Shown here: positions 17,952 to 28,860 of the stretch, piece by piece | Position numbering within the stretch: the stretch's first letter is position 1 | Layout of the letters: the number at the start of each line of letters is the position of its first letter | Assembly (NCBI RefSeq): GCF_012952295.1 | Contig: NZ_JABBCH010000004.1 | Coordinates: forward strand, 1-64,000 | Source of the DNA: Crystallibacter degradans | GTDB lineage: Bacteria; Actinomycetota; Actinomycetes; Actinomycetales; Micrococcaceae | DNA length: 64,000 bases | Direction: 5' to 3' | Translations under genes and position numbers: made by a program | The notes under the pieces: generated by a model | Told to the model about the DNA's origin: nothing | The model's input: the letters and a program-made list of their open reading frames with translations, nothing else | The model's database searches: none

Positions 17952-19106
17952 CTAGGGGAGTACGGTACCGTCCGAAACCGATGGCAGCACGGTGACTTGC
18001 AACCGCTGGACGGCGTTGTTGCCCATGCCCTGGTAGTTCCACTCCGGTTCAAGTGGCTGGATGTTCCCTACGGTGTCCTCGGCGCGGCAGATCAATTCAT
18101 GATCCCCCGCTTCGGCTTGCCAGGAGCAGGACCAGCCTTGCCACGCGTGCCTCCCATCCGGCTCGTCCAGTTGCGCCGGCAGCCAGCGGCCATCGACACT
18201 CACGTGGACAGACTTGATGGGACCGTATCCGGACCATGCACGGCCCACCAAGATGGTCTCGCCGGCGGGCACGATGGGCCGGCGGGAAGCAAAATCGGGA
18301 ATGCCCGGGGGAGCCATGAGCGAGCGGACACGTATCCGCGTAACCGGTTCGCCTGGATCGTCGGCGTCCTGTTGCAAGCGGTAGGCAAAGCGCTGCTGGA
18401 AACCGTCGAAAGCGTGGGTAATGGCCTCGATGCTGTGGAGCCACTTCACGCTCGCCATGCCGTACCAACCGGGAACTACCAGACGAACGGGAAAGCCGTG
18501 CTGCGGCAGGAGCGGCTGGCCGTTCATCTCATAGGCCAGCAGGAGACCACCTGAGATAGCGGTCCGCACGGGCAGGCTGCGTTCATAGGCATGGGCCACA
18601 CCTCCCTGAAATCCCCGGTCCGCTCCGCTGAAGACCAGCTCCACCGAATCCGGCCGCAGCCCGGCCTCATCCATAAGCGGCGTCAGCGGCGTACCCGTCC
18701 ACTCCGCCGTACTAACGCCGCCGTGGAGCCAAGGCTGGGACACGGGGCGCGGTTTTAGAAAAGTCCGGCCGTTGCCGGCGCACTCAAGAGTGACGCCCAT
18801 GGACACTCTTTCCCTGAGACGGAGATCAGCCAGCGAGAACTCCAAGGGCTCGGCGACCTCTCCGCCGATCTTCAGGCGCCAGCTGACCGGATCGACCATC
18901 GGAACATCCCAGTGCATCACCAGATAGTGCATGCCAGCGGGCGTCCGGTTCCAGCGCAGCAGCTCCAGCGGCATCGCGTGATTGCGGGAGGCCAACAGCA
19001 CTTCCTCCGGGCTGAAGTCGCCGGTAGTTGGTTCCGCGGCGTGCGGCTGTGGTGTGCTGTTGGTGGTGTGATCCGCTATGGGCGCCTGACCCAATGTTGT
19101 AGTCAT
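17952..19106 (-). CDS. Sulfite-oxidase-type molybdopterin oxidoreductase
   Basis: 384 residues. VTLECAGNGRTF near residue 110 has the Cys that binds molybdenum, and HGFPVRLVVPGWYGMASVKWL is the molybdopterin-binding stretch. The C-terminal 110 residues form the Mo-co dimerisation domain. There is no twin-arginine signal, so the enzyme should stay in the cytoplasm. It should oxidise sulfite or a similar substrate. The gene starts 31 nt after the end of the Crp-family regulator, so the two are probably one operon. Confidence 0.9.
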   Translation of the reverse strand: MTTTLGQAPIADHTTNSTPQPHAAEPTTGDFSPEEVLLASRNHAMPLELLRWNRTPAGMHYLVMHWDVPMVDPVSWRLKIGGEVAEPLEFSLADLRLRERVSMGVTLECAGNGRTFLKPRPVSQPWLHGGVSTAEWTGTPLTPLMDEAGLRPDSVELVFSGADRGFQGGVAHAYERSLPVRTAISGGLLLAYEMNGQPLLPQHGFPVRLVVPGWYGMASVKWLHSIEAITHAFDGFQQRFAYRLQQDADDPGEPVTRIRVRSLMAPPGIPDFASRRPIVPAGETILVGRAWSGYGPIKSVHVSVDGRWLPAQLDEPDGRHAWQGWSCSWQAEAGDHELICRAEDTVGNIQPLEPEWNYQGMGNNAVQRLQVTVLPSVSDGTVLP

Positions 19107-19137
19107 GGATTGATGGTGCGCTTCTTCTGCCCCTATG

Positions 19138-19902
19138 TCAGGAACCTGGGTTCCATTTGCTCAGTTCGATGAGCCGCTCCGGCTCGAGAATCACAATGCG
19201 GTCCCGCTCGGTCCGGACTGTGCCGCTTTCACGGAGTTCGCGGAGGATCCGCACGACAACTTCCCGGGCGGATCCTACGGCGTCGGCAAGCTCCCGCTGG
19301 CTTGTCGTCACCACGAACTGGCGGTTTCCGGCTTCGTGGCTTCCGGCTCCGGCCGGGGAAGAGGCCAGCTGGCCGGAGGGTCCGCCGGGGCCTGCAAGAT
19401 CGAGCAGGTGCCGTGCCACCCGTTGGCGGACGGAGGTGAAGGCAGCTCCCGGAATTTCCGCGATGAAGTGAAGCACCCTGTCGCTGAGCTCACGGATGAG
19501 GGCCACCGCCACGCGGCTGTCACGAGCCGTCGTCTGGCGGACCACCGCGGGGGAGAACTGCACCAGTTTCATTTCGGTGAGGGCGAGCACCGTTGCCGGC
19601 ATGGTGAACTCGTCGCTGAACAACGAGACCACGCCGATAAGGGACCCGCTTCGGCAGTACCGGACCGTGGCCGTTTTCCCATCGGGCGCCGTTACGAAGA
19701 TCTTGGCCAGCCCGGAAACGACGAGCTCGAAGTGCACGGTGGCGTCGCCTTCATGATGGATCACGGAACCGGCGTTCACCGTTGCCAGCGAACTGCCGGC
19801 CAGCAGTTCTTCCAGCACGTGGGCCGGAATCGCGTGCAGATGTGAATCAGCTATGGCCCGGGCAATCCCGGTATCCGCAGTGGCCGATTCCAACCTGACC
19901 AT
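19138..19902 (-). CDS. Crp/Fnr-family transcriptional regulator
   Basis: 254 residues. Residues about 25-140 form the cyclic-nucleotide-binding-like barrel (HHEGDATVHFELVVSGLAKIF, GSLIGVVSLFS). Residues about 175-245 are the winged helix, with the recognition helix in TSQRELADAVGSAREVVVRIL. The N-terminus lacks the Cys cluster of Fnr, so an iron-sulfur oxygen sensor is unlikely. GGAGG precedes ATG 19902. It is the first gene of a pair with the molybdoenzyme, and likely controls it (inference). Confidence 0.9.
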   Translation of the reverse strand: MVRLESATADTGIARAIADSHLHAIPAHVLEELLAGSSLATVNAGSVIHHEGDATVHFELVVSGLAKIFVTAPDGKTATVRYCRSGSLIGVVSLFSDEFTMPATVLALTEMKLVQFSPAVVRQTTARDSRVAVALIRELSDRVLHFIAEIPGAAFTSVRQRVARHLLDLAGPGGPSGQLASSPAGAGSHEAGNRQFVVTTSQRELADAVGSAREVVVRILRELRESGTVRTERDRIVILEPERLIELSKWNPGS

Positions 19903-20083
19903 GCTGACCTCCGTGTGAAGGGAGGCGACCCGCGGCGTCTCCTCGTCCTATGGTAGGAGTCTTCAGGAGGAAGATCGAGGGGCGCAGCGCCCACGAACGT
20001 CCCGCCCGCGCTATGGAAAATGCGCCACCGCGGTGCCAAGCTTGGTGGTGTTCAGTAATCCGTCATGCCCAAGGGAGAACACC

Positions 20084-20461
20084 GTGTTCACTGCCAAGCA
20101 AGCGGTCAGCAGCTTCAGCGTCAACGACACAGCTGCGGCGAAAGACTTCTACAGCCGGACGCTGGGCCTTCCCGTTGCGGACGGGGACATGGGCACCCTG
20201 GACGTGACCATTCCCGGCGGGGCCACGGTGATGATTTACCCCAAGGAGAATCACGAGCCGGCCTCATTTACTGTCCTGAACTTCGTCGTGGACGATGTGG
20301 AAGCCGCCGTGGACGAGCTCAACCAGGCCGGGGTGAAGACGGATATCTACGGCGGTGCGGATCTTCCCACGGATGCGAAGGGCATCATGCGCGGCAACGG
20401 TCCGGACATCGCCTGGTTCAAAGACCCGGCAGGAAACGTCCTGTCAGTGCTCAAAGCCTGA
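20084..20461 (+). CDS. VOC/glyoxalase-superfamily protein
   Basis: 125 residues. Two beta-alpha-beta-beta-beta units are visible: [21 protein letters not shown] and, in the second half, [19 protein letters not shown] ending [10 protein letters not shown]. This is the vicinal oxygen chelate fold. The reaction is unknown. I chose GTG 20084 because AAGGGAG lies just upstream; a longer frame back to 20033 lacks a ribosome site. Confidence 0.85.
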   Translation: MFTAKQAVSSFSVNDTAAAKDFYSRTLGLPVADGDMGTLDVTIPGGATVMIYPKENHEPASFTVLNFVVDDVEAAVDELNQAGVKTDIYGGADLPTDAKGIMRGNGPDIAWFKDPAGNVLSVLKA

Positions 20462-20500
20462 AACAACGACGGCGGACAGCTGTCCTTAGCACACAGTCCC

Positions 20501-21259
20501 CTAGGCGAAGTAGACGCCGATCCGGTTGCCCTCGATCTCCTCGATGCGGATGTCGATCTCGTAGACATCGCGCAGCACCTCCGGCTGCATGATCTGCGCG
20601 GGTGCGCCCTGATGGACCAGCCGGCCCTCGCGCATGGCCACAATGTTGTCTGAGTAGCAGGAGGCGAAGTTGATGTCGTGGATAACCAGGACCACCGTCT
20701 TGCCCAGCTCGTCCGTCAGCCGCCGCAACAGGCGCATCATCTCCACAGCGTGCTTCATGTCGAGGTTGTTCAGCGGTTCATCGAGCAGCAGGTAGTCAGT
20801 GTCCTGCGCGAGCACCATGGCGATGAAGGCGCGCTGGCGCTGGCCACCGGAGAGCTCGTCCACGAACTTATCCGCCATGGCGCTCAGGTCCAGGTAATCC
20901 AGCGCCTGGTCTATATACGCCTTGTCTTCAATGCGGGGCCGCCCGCCGTGGTGCGGAAAGCGCCCGAAACCCACCAGGTCGCGCACCGTCAGCCGGACCG
21001 TGAGCTGGTTGTCCTGGCGCAGGATGGCCATTTTCCGCGCCAGTTCCCGGCCGGGGGTATCGTTCACGTCGAGGCCATCGATCGTGACGGAGCCGGCGTC
21101 CATGTCCAGCAGCCGGCTCATCATGGACAGCAACGTTGACTTGCCGGCGCCGTTGGGGCCGATGATCGAGGTGATGCCGCCGTCCTTGATGTAGCAGCTG
21201 ACGTCGTCGACGACGGTCTGGGTGCCGTAGCGCTTGGAGACGCCGGAGACGTGGATCAT
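20501..21259 (-). CDS. Iron-siderophore ABC transporter, ATP-binding protein
   Basis: 252 residues. Walker A GPNGAGKST near residue 35, signature LSGGQRQRAFIA near 135, Walker B DYLLLDEPLNNLD and the His of VIHDIN are all present. It is the FecE/YclP type and powers import of ferric siderophore. The start overlaps the stop of the second permease by 4 nt (ATGA), so this is the last gene of the importer operon. Confidence 0.93.
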   Translation of the reverse strand: MIHVSGVSKRYGTQTVVDDVSCYIKDGGITSIIGPNGAGKSTLLSMMSRLLDMDAGSVTIDGLDVNDTPGRELARKMAILRQDNQLTVRLTVRDLVGFGRFPHHGGRPRIEDKAYIDQALDYLDLSAMADKFVDELSGGQRQRAFIAMVLAQDTDYLLLDEPLNNLDMKHAVEMMRLLRRLTDELGKTVVLVIHDINFASCYSDNIVAMREGRLVHQGAPAQIMQPEVLRDVYEIDIRIEEIEGNRIGVYFA

Positions 21260-22272
21260 TTGACTTTGCCTTTCAGCAGCAGGGCGATGAAGACGATGCC
21301 GCCCACAAATTCAATGACGATGCTCAGCGCCGTGTCGAAGGCGAAGACCTGCTCCAGCACCAGCTGGCCGCCCACCAGCGCGATGATGCCGAGCAGGACG
21401 GCGATGGCCAGCACCGAGGTGTGCCGGAAGTGCGAGCACAGCTGGTAGGCCAGGCTGGCCACCAGCAGCCCGAAGAACGTGATCGGGCCGACCAATGCCG
21501 TGGATACGGCCACCAGCACCGAGCAGATGATCAGAACGGAGATGACTGAACGTTTGTGGTCCACGCCGAGGTTGATCGCGGTTTCGCGGCCCAGCGAGAG
21601 CACGTCCAGCTGGTGGCGCATGCGCCAGGCCAGCACGCTGACGGCGGCGACGGCCAGCGCGGAAACCAGCAGCAGCAGTCCGTCCACGTTGTTGAAGCTG
21701 GCGAAGAAGAGGTCCTGCAGGATGATGAACTCGCTCGGATCAATCAGCCGCTGCAGCAGGGAGGAGATGCCGCGGAACATCGTGCCGAAAACGATGCCCA
21801 CCAGCAGCATCAGGTGCAGGCTCTTGCCCCCGCCGGTGAACAGCCAGCGGTAGAGCAGGAAGGAGAACGCCACCATGAGGGCCACTTCGATGACAAAGCG
21901 GGCCGGGGCGCCCATGGTCAGCAGCGCCTGGCCGCCGATGGCGAATGTCAGCCCGGTCTGGATCAGCATGTAGAGGGCGTCGAAACCCATGATCGACGGC
22001 GTCAGGATCCGGTTGGAGGTGACGGTCTGGAACAGCACGGTGGAGACTCCGACGGCGTACGCCACCAGGATCATCGAGCCCACCTTGATGGCGCGGCGGG
22101 GCAGGATGTAACCGATGTTGCCGCGCAGGTCGATCAGTATGAAGGCCGCCACCAGGGCAGCGGCCAGCACTGCCAGGGCAATGATCCAGGTCTTCGGGGG
22201 GATGCCCTTGATGGGCCGGCGCTGATGCTGGGTCAGTGCCGTGGGGAGGCCGGTGCTAACCACGGCGTTCAC
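21256..22272 (-). CDS. Iron-siderophore ABC transporter, permease 2
   Basis: About 338 residues with the many membrane segments of the FecCD/BtuC family (for example TWIIALAVLAAALVAAFILI and SVLIICSVLVAVSTALVGPI). It should pair with the upstream permease. The start is taken as GTG 22272, overlapping the end of permease 1; a second GTG at 22263 is possible and neither has a strong ribosome site, as expected for coupled translation. The open frame extends to 22443 only as a shadow of permease 1. Confidence 0.88.
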   Translation of the reverse strand: MNAVVSTGLPTALTQHQRRPIKGIPPKTWIIALAVLAAALVAAFILIDLRGNIGYILPRRAIKVGSMILVAYAVGVSTVLFQTVTSNRILTPSIMGFDALYMLIQTGLTFAIGGQALLTMGAPARFVIEVALMVAFSFLLYRWLFTGGGKSLHLMLLVGIVFGTMFRGISSLLQRLIDPSEFIILQDLFFASFNNVDGLLLLVSALAVAAVSVLAWRMRHQLDVLSLGRETAINLGVDHKRSVISVLIICSVLVAVSTALVGPITFFGLLVASLAYQLCSHFRHTSVLAIAVLLGIIALVGGQLVLEQVFAFDTALSIVIEFVGGIVFIALLLKGKVK

Positions 22273-23287
22273 GCTTTCGAAGGAGCAGATAAAGGAACAT
22301 CGCGCTGCCGATGGCCGAGACGATGACGCCGACGGGAATTTCGTACGGGAAGCGGATGGTCCGGCCGATGATGTCGCAGACCAGGACAAACCCCGCGCCG
22401 AAAACGGCCACCCAGGGCACGGCCCTGCGGACATTGTCGCCAAAAATGATGGACACCAGGTTCGGCACGATCAGCCCGAGGAAGGGAATGGACCCAATAT
22501 TGACGACGACGACGGCGCTGATCAGCGAGACAATGATCAGGCCGAGGGTCATTACCCGGTTGTAGTTCAGTCCGAGGTTGGTGGAGAACTCCTGACCCAT
22601 GCCGGCCATGGTGAAGCGGTCCGCGCAGAGGTAGCCGACCAAGGTCAGCACGGCGACGATCCAGAGCAGTTCGTAGCGGCCGCGCAGCACACCGGAGAAG
22701 TCGCCGATCATCCAGCTGTTGAGCGTCTGCAGCAGGTCATAGCGGTAGGCAAAGAATGTGGTGACAGCGGCAATCACGCCGCCCAGCATGATGCCCACCA
22801 AGGGAACCAGCAGCGTGTTGCGCAGCGGTATCCGGCGCAGCACCAGCAGGAAGAGCGCGGTGCCGGCGGCCGCGAATACGGTGGCCGTGGACATCTTTGC
22901 CAGCAGGGAGGCGCCGGGGACGGCCACCGTGACCACCAGAATGCCCAGCGACGCGGATTCAACAGTGCCCACGGTGGAGGGCTCGACGAACTTGTTGCGC
23001 GCCATGAGCTGCATGATCAGGCCTGCAACGCTCATGGCCATGCCGGCCAGGATGACGGAGACGGTCCGCGGCACCCGGCTGATCCAGAAAATATCCCACG
23101 CTGTCTGGTCGCCCGCGAGCAGTGCGGGCAGTGAAACGTCGCTGACCCCAACAAACATGCTGGCAATCGCGAGCGCGATAACGGCGGCACCGGCCACCGC
23201 CAGCTGGCCACCGGAACCGCGCGGGCGTGCCAGAGCTACCCGGCCGGAGATTGCCGGGGTGGAACGGGTCATCGTCGAGGAAGCCAT
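22256..23287 (-). CDS. Iron-siderophore ABC transporter, permease 1
   Basis: 343 residues of the FecCD family. WISRVPRTVSVILAGMAMSVAGLIMQLMARN is the conserved N-terminal stretch, and GSIPFLGLIVPNLV the loop that contacts the ATPase. About nine to ten membrane segments. ATG 23287 is preceded by GGAAGAG. The gene lies 51 nt after the substrate-binding protein. Confidence 0.9.
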   Translation of the reverse strand: MASSTMTRSTPAISGRVALARPRGSGGQLAVAGAAVIALAIASMFVGVSDVSLPALLAGDQTAWDIFWISRVPRTVSVILAGMAMSVAGLIMQLMARNKFVEPSTVGTVESASLGILVVTVAVPGASLLAKMSTATVFAAAGTALFLLVLRRIPLRNTLLVPLVGIMLGGVIAAVTTFFAYRYDLLQTLNSWMIGDFSGVLRGRYELLWIVAVLTLVGYLCADRFTMAGMGQEFSTNLGLNYNRVMTLGLIIVSLISAVVVVNIGSIPFLGLIVPNLVSIIFGDNVRRAVPWVAVFGAGFVLVCDIIGRTIRFPYEIPVGVIVSAIGSAMFLYLLLRKRERRG

Positions 23288-23338
23288 GGTAGGTCTCTTC
23301 CGCTGCGGGCCGGATGGACCGGCCCGCAGCGGCATTGA

Positions 23339-24292
23339 CTACTTGACCAGTGCTGCCTGTACTGCGCCGACCATGGAGTCAACGTTGTTCAGGCCGTAGC
23401 CCACCAGGTACCAGGAAGCGGAATCCAGGTAGGTGATGTTGTCGTTCTTGGCGGCATCGGTGCCGTCGACCAGTTCGTTGTCCAGGACTGCGGCGGCGGC
23501 CTTGCCCGCAGTCTCGCCGATGGCCGCATCGCGGTCGATCACGAAGAGATGGGCCGGGTTCTTCTCGGCAATGAATTCGAAGGAGACGGCTTCGCCGTGC
23601 GCGCCCTCGGACTTGACATCGGCCGCGGTCTGCACGCCCAGGACGTCGTGGACGATGCCGAAGCGCGAACCGGCGCCGTAGGCGGTGAGTTCCCCGCCGC
23701 TGGTCATCAGCACCAGGCCAGTGCCGGCGTCGGCAGCGGCGGCTTTGGTCTCCTCGATCTTGGTATCGATCGCGGCCAGCTGCTCCTCGACCTCGGCTTC
23801 CTTGCCGAAGATCTCGCCGAGCGTGGTGGAAACTTCCTTGAAGCTCTCGACCGGTGCGGCGGCATCAACGCTGAGGTCGATGGTCGGGGCGATCTTGCTC
23901 AGTTCCTCGTAGGCACCGGCAGTGCGTCCCGAAATGATGATCAGATCCGGAGCACCTTCGCTGATCGCTTCGAAGTCCGGTTCCTTCATGGAGCCGATCT
24001 TGGTGACCGAATCCTCGCCGTACTTGGCCAGCGACTCCGGGTACTGTGCCGTCGGAGCACCGTCAACCTCAACGCCGAGGGAATCCAGGCTGTCCAGCGC
24101 GCCAAGGTCAAAGCTGTAGACGGTCTCCGGGTTGGCCGGGACCTCGGTGGAGCCCTGCGCATGCTCAACCGTGATGGTCTCTGCGTTGGCGTTGGCGTCG
24201 GCTGCCCCGGCGTCCTGGCCGCAGGCGCTCAGCGCCAGCAGCGAGGCAACGGCCGAGACTGCCAGGAGGCGGGACTTCACTGACTTATTCAT
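23339..24292 (-). CDS. Iron-siderophore substrate-binding lipoprotein
   Basis: 317 residues. A lipoprotein signal ends in the lipobox LSAC near residue 24. The rest is a FepB/YclQ-like two-lobed binding protein (TVYSFDLGALDSLDSLGV, PDLIIISGRTAGAYEELSKIAPTIDL). It should capture a ferric siderophore outside the cell and pass it to the two permeases. Start ATG 24292 has GGAG upstream. It is the first gene of the operon and lies about 100 nt from a DtxR-type operator. Confidence 0.92.
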   Translation of the reverse strand: MNKSVKSRLLAVSAVASLLALSACGQDAGAADANANAETITVEHAQGSTEVPANPETVYSFDLGALDSLDSLGVEVDGAPTAQYPESLAKYGEDSVTKIGSMKEPDFEAISEGAPDLIIISGRTAGAYEELSKIAPTIDLSVDAAAPVESFKEVSTTLGEIFGKEAEVEEQLAAIDTKIEETKAAAADAGTGLVLMTSGGELTAYGAGSRFGIVHDVLGVQTAADVKSEGAHGEAVSFEFIAEKNPAHLFVIDRDAAIGETAGKAAAAVLDNELVDGTDAAKNDNITYLDSASWYLVGYGLNNVDSMVGAVQAALVK

Positions 24293-24395
24293 AAATGGCT
24301 CCAGGAAAATCGGGTGCTCGGGCACCTCCCGGTACCCGCCGCAATAGATCACAAAATCATTGGCTAATTCTTGCGCGCCTTCGAACCGTATCGGG

Positions 24396-24414
24396 TTAGG
24401 TTAGCCTTAGGCAA
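24396..24414 (-). promoter_or_regulatory. DtxR/IdeR-type iron box
   Basis: TTAGGTTAGCCTTAGGCAA matches the 19-bp actinobacterial iron box well in its first 12 positions and poorly in the second half. It lies about 100 nt upstream of the siderophore-binding protein, where an iron-dependent repressor would act. The stretch from here to 24568 shows no convincing gene. Confidence 0.68.
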
Positions 24415-24568
24415 CTTTCCTGCAGGAAAATGTCCTCAAGCAACGACAACACCAAACAGCGACGGCGGACGGCGCATCCGGATGCACTCTGGCTGGCGCT
24501 GGAACCGGTAGCCGGGCCGGTCATACGAGCCGATGTGGGGGCTCGCGCGAGGGGGCGATGCGACGCTT

Positions 24569-24595
24569 TTGGCACTCACCTTGACCGAGTGCTAA
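24569..24595 (+). promoter_or_regulatory. CIRCE operator 1 of groES-groEL
   Basis: TTGGCACTC, 9 nt, GAGTGCTAA: the HrcA operator with one mismatch from TTAGCACTC-N9-GAGTGCTAA. The loop contains TTGACC (24581-24586), a good -35; TAGAGT at 24605-24610 is the matching -10 with an 18-nt spacer. HrcA bound here would block the promoter. Confidence 0.92.
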
Positions 24596-24614
24596 TCCGG
24601 CACATAGAGTCTTA

Positions 24615-24641
24615 TTAGCACTCTCCCCGTGCGGGTGCTAA
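24615..24641 (+). promoter_or_regulatory. CIRCE operator 2 of groES-groEL
   Basis: TTAGCACTC, 9 nt, GGGTGCTAA: a second HrcA operator with one mismatch in the right arm, 19 nt after the first. It lies just downstream of the predicted -10, over the transcription start. Confidence 0.92.
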
Positions 24642-24734
24642 TTATTCAAGGAACCTCCTGCCGGCACCGCGACGACGGCAGAAAAGTCCTTGGCCAAAGA
24701 ACCTATTCGTAGCTCATGCAAAGGAGAGAGCCGA

Positions 24735-25031
24735 GTGTCGGTCTCTATTAAGCCTCTTGAGGATCGTATTGTTGTCCGCCCGCTCGAAGCAGAGCAGACC
24801 ACGGCTTCAGGCCTGGTCATCCCGGACACCGCCAAGGAAAAGCCGCAGGAAGGTGAAGTTGTCGCAGTAGGCCCCGGCCGCGTTGATGACAACGGAAACC
24901 GCGTCCCGGTCGATGTAGCCGAGGGCGACGTCGTTATCTACTCCAAGTACGGCGGAACCGAAGTCAAGCACAGCGGCCAGGAGTACCTCGTACTCTCCGC
25001 CCGCGACGTGCTGGCGATCGTCGTCAAGTAG
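24735..25031 (+). CDS. groES: Co-chaperonin GroES
   Basis: 98 residues. [20 protein letters not shown] and the mobile loop [19 protein letters not shown] are GroES hallmarks; [14 protein letters not shown] closes the barrel. It forms the seven-subunit lid of the chaperonin. Start is GTG 24735 with AAGGAG 8 nt upstream; an upstream in-frame ATG at 24690 lacks such a site. Controlled by two CIRCE operators, and separated from groEL by an intrinsic terminator. Confidence 0.97.
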   Translation: MSVSIKPLEDRIVVRPLEAEQTTASGLVIPDTAKEKPQEGEVVAVGPGRVDDNGNRVPVDVAEGDVVIYSKYGGTEVKHSGQEYLVLSARDVLAIVVK

Positions 25032-25041
25032 TTTTCCGATG

Positions 25042-25071
25042 ACCCCGGCCAGGCAACTGGCCGGGGTTTTT
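25042..25071 (+). terminator. Intrinsic terminator between groES and groEL
   Basis: A perfect 11-bp stem (ACCCCGGCCAG with CTGGCCGGGGT) with a GCAA loop, then a T run. It starts 10 nt after the groES stop and ends 23 nt before groEL, so part of the transcripts should stop after groES. Confidence 0.85.
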
Positions 25072-25094
25072 GGTCCAATAAGGAGAATTAATAA

Positions 25095-26705
<1,611 letters not shown>

Positions 26706-26744
26706 GACCGCGGCGCCCGCGCTTCGCTCTCAGTAGCCGCAGAA

Positions 26745-26777
26745 AGGGATCCGGCCAGTTCACACTGGCCGGATCCC
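26745..26777 (+). terminator. Hairpin after groEL
   Basis: A 14-15 bp perfect stem (AGGGATCCGGCCAGT with ACTGGCCGGATCCCT) with a short loop, 40 nt after the groEL stop. There is no T run, as is common in high-GC actinobacteria. Confidence 0.7.
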
Positions 26778-26904
26778 TCGCGTTAAAGCCGTGCTTGTGA
26801 GGGGAGACTGACGGCGTATCCGGCACGGGAAGAAGACGCGGCTTGAGTTAGTTCCACCACATGGGTGCGGGAACGAAATAGAGCCGGGTGGCAAATGGTT
26901 TTAG

Positions 26905-28491
<1,587 letters not shown>

Positions 28492-28562
28492 CCAGGCGGC
28501 GGCCGGGACGGATCCAGTAACAGGTTTCTGACAACGGGTCCGGCCATGGCCACCAGCAACAG

Positions 28563-28595
28563 ACGAAGGCCCGGCACTCAAGCCCGGGCCTTCGT
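28563..28595 (+). terminator. Intrinsic terminator of guaB
   Basis: An 11-bp stem (ACGAAGGCCCG with CGGGCCTTCGT) 71 nt after the guaB stop. No T run follows. Confidence 0.7.
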
Positions 28596-28758
28596 CGTCG
28601 TAAATTGCAGCCGCTCAATGCTGGTTCGGCGCTGTGTTGCGCCGCCTGCGGTGCTGTCTGTTGTACGCGCGCGGCGGTCCTACTACGCTGGGATCGGCGA
28701 CGCCCATCGCCTAACTCCCTTCACCGGCACCCACGCGGCCGGGAACGGCGGGAGCAAA

Positions 28759-28814
28759 GGAGGTCCAGCCTCCGGGTGGAGGACCAGATGAACACTCCTT
28801 TTGCGACGTGTTGA
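28759..28814 (+). promoter_or_regulatory. Possible SD-sequestering switch with a 8-codon leader ORF
   Basis: GGAGG (28759-28763), CCTCC (28769-28773) and GGAGG (28778-28782) lie in a row, so CCTCC can pair with either GGAGG but not both. The second GGAGG is placed 5 nt before ATG 28788, which opens a short ORF, MNTPFATC, stopping at 28814, 46 nt before the BtrH-like gene. The arrangement suggests a translational switch or leader peptide. The remaining sequence from 28596 to 28860 shows no other supported gene. Confidence 0.35.
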
Positions 28815-28860
28815 CGTCGGCGGCGCGTGGGGCCGGACGTCGGCGCGTGCAGAAAGAGAC

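Noticed and set aside
24430-24618. A 62-codon plus-strand frame between the iron box and the CIRCE sites
   Set aside because: It runs through the first CIRCE operator and the groES promoter, has no ribosome site and no recognisable product.
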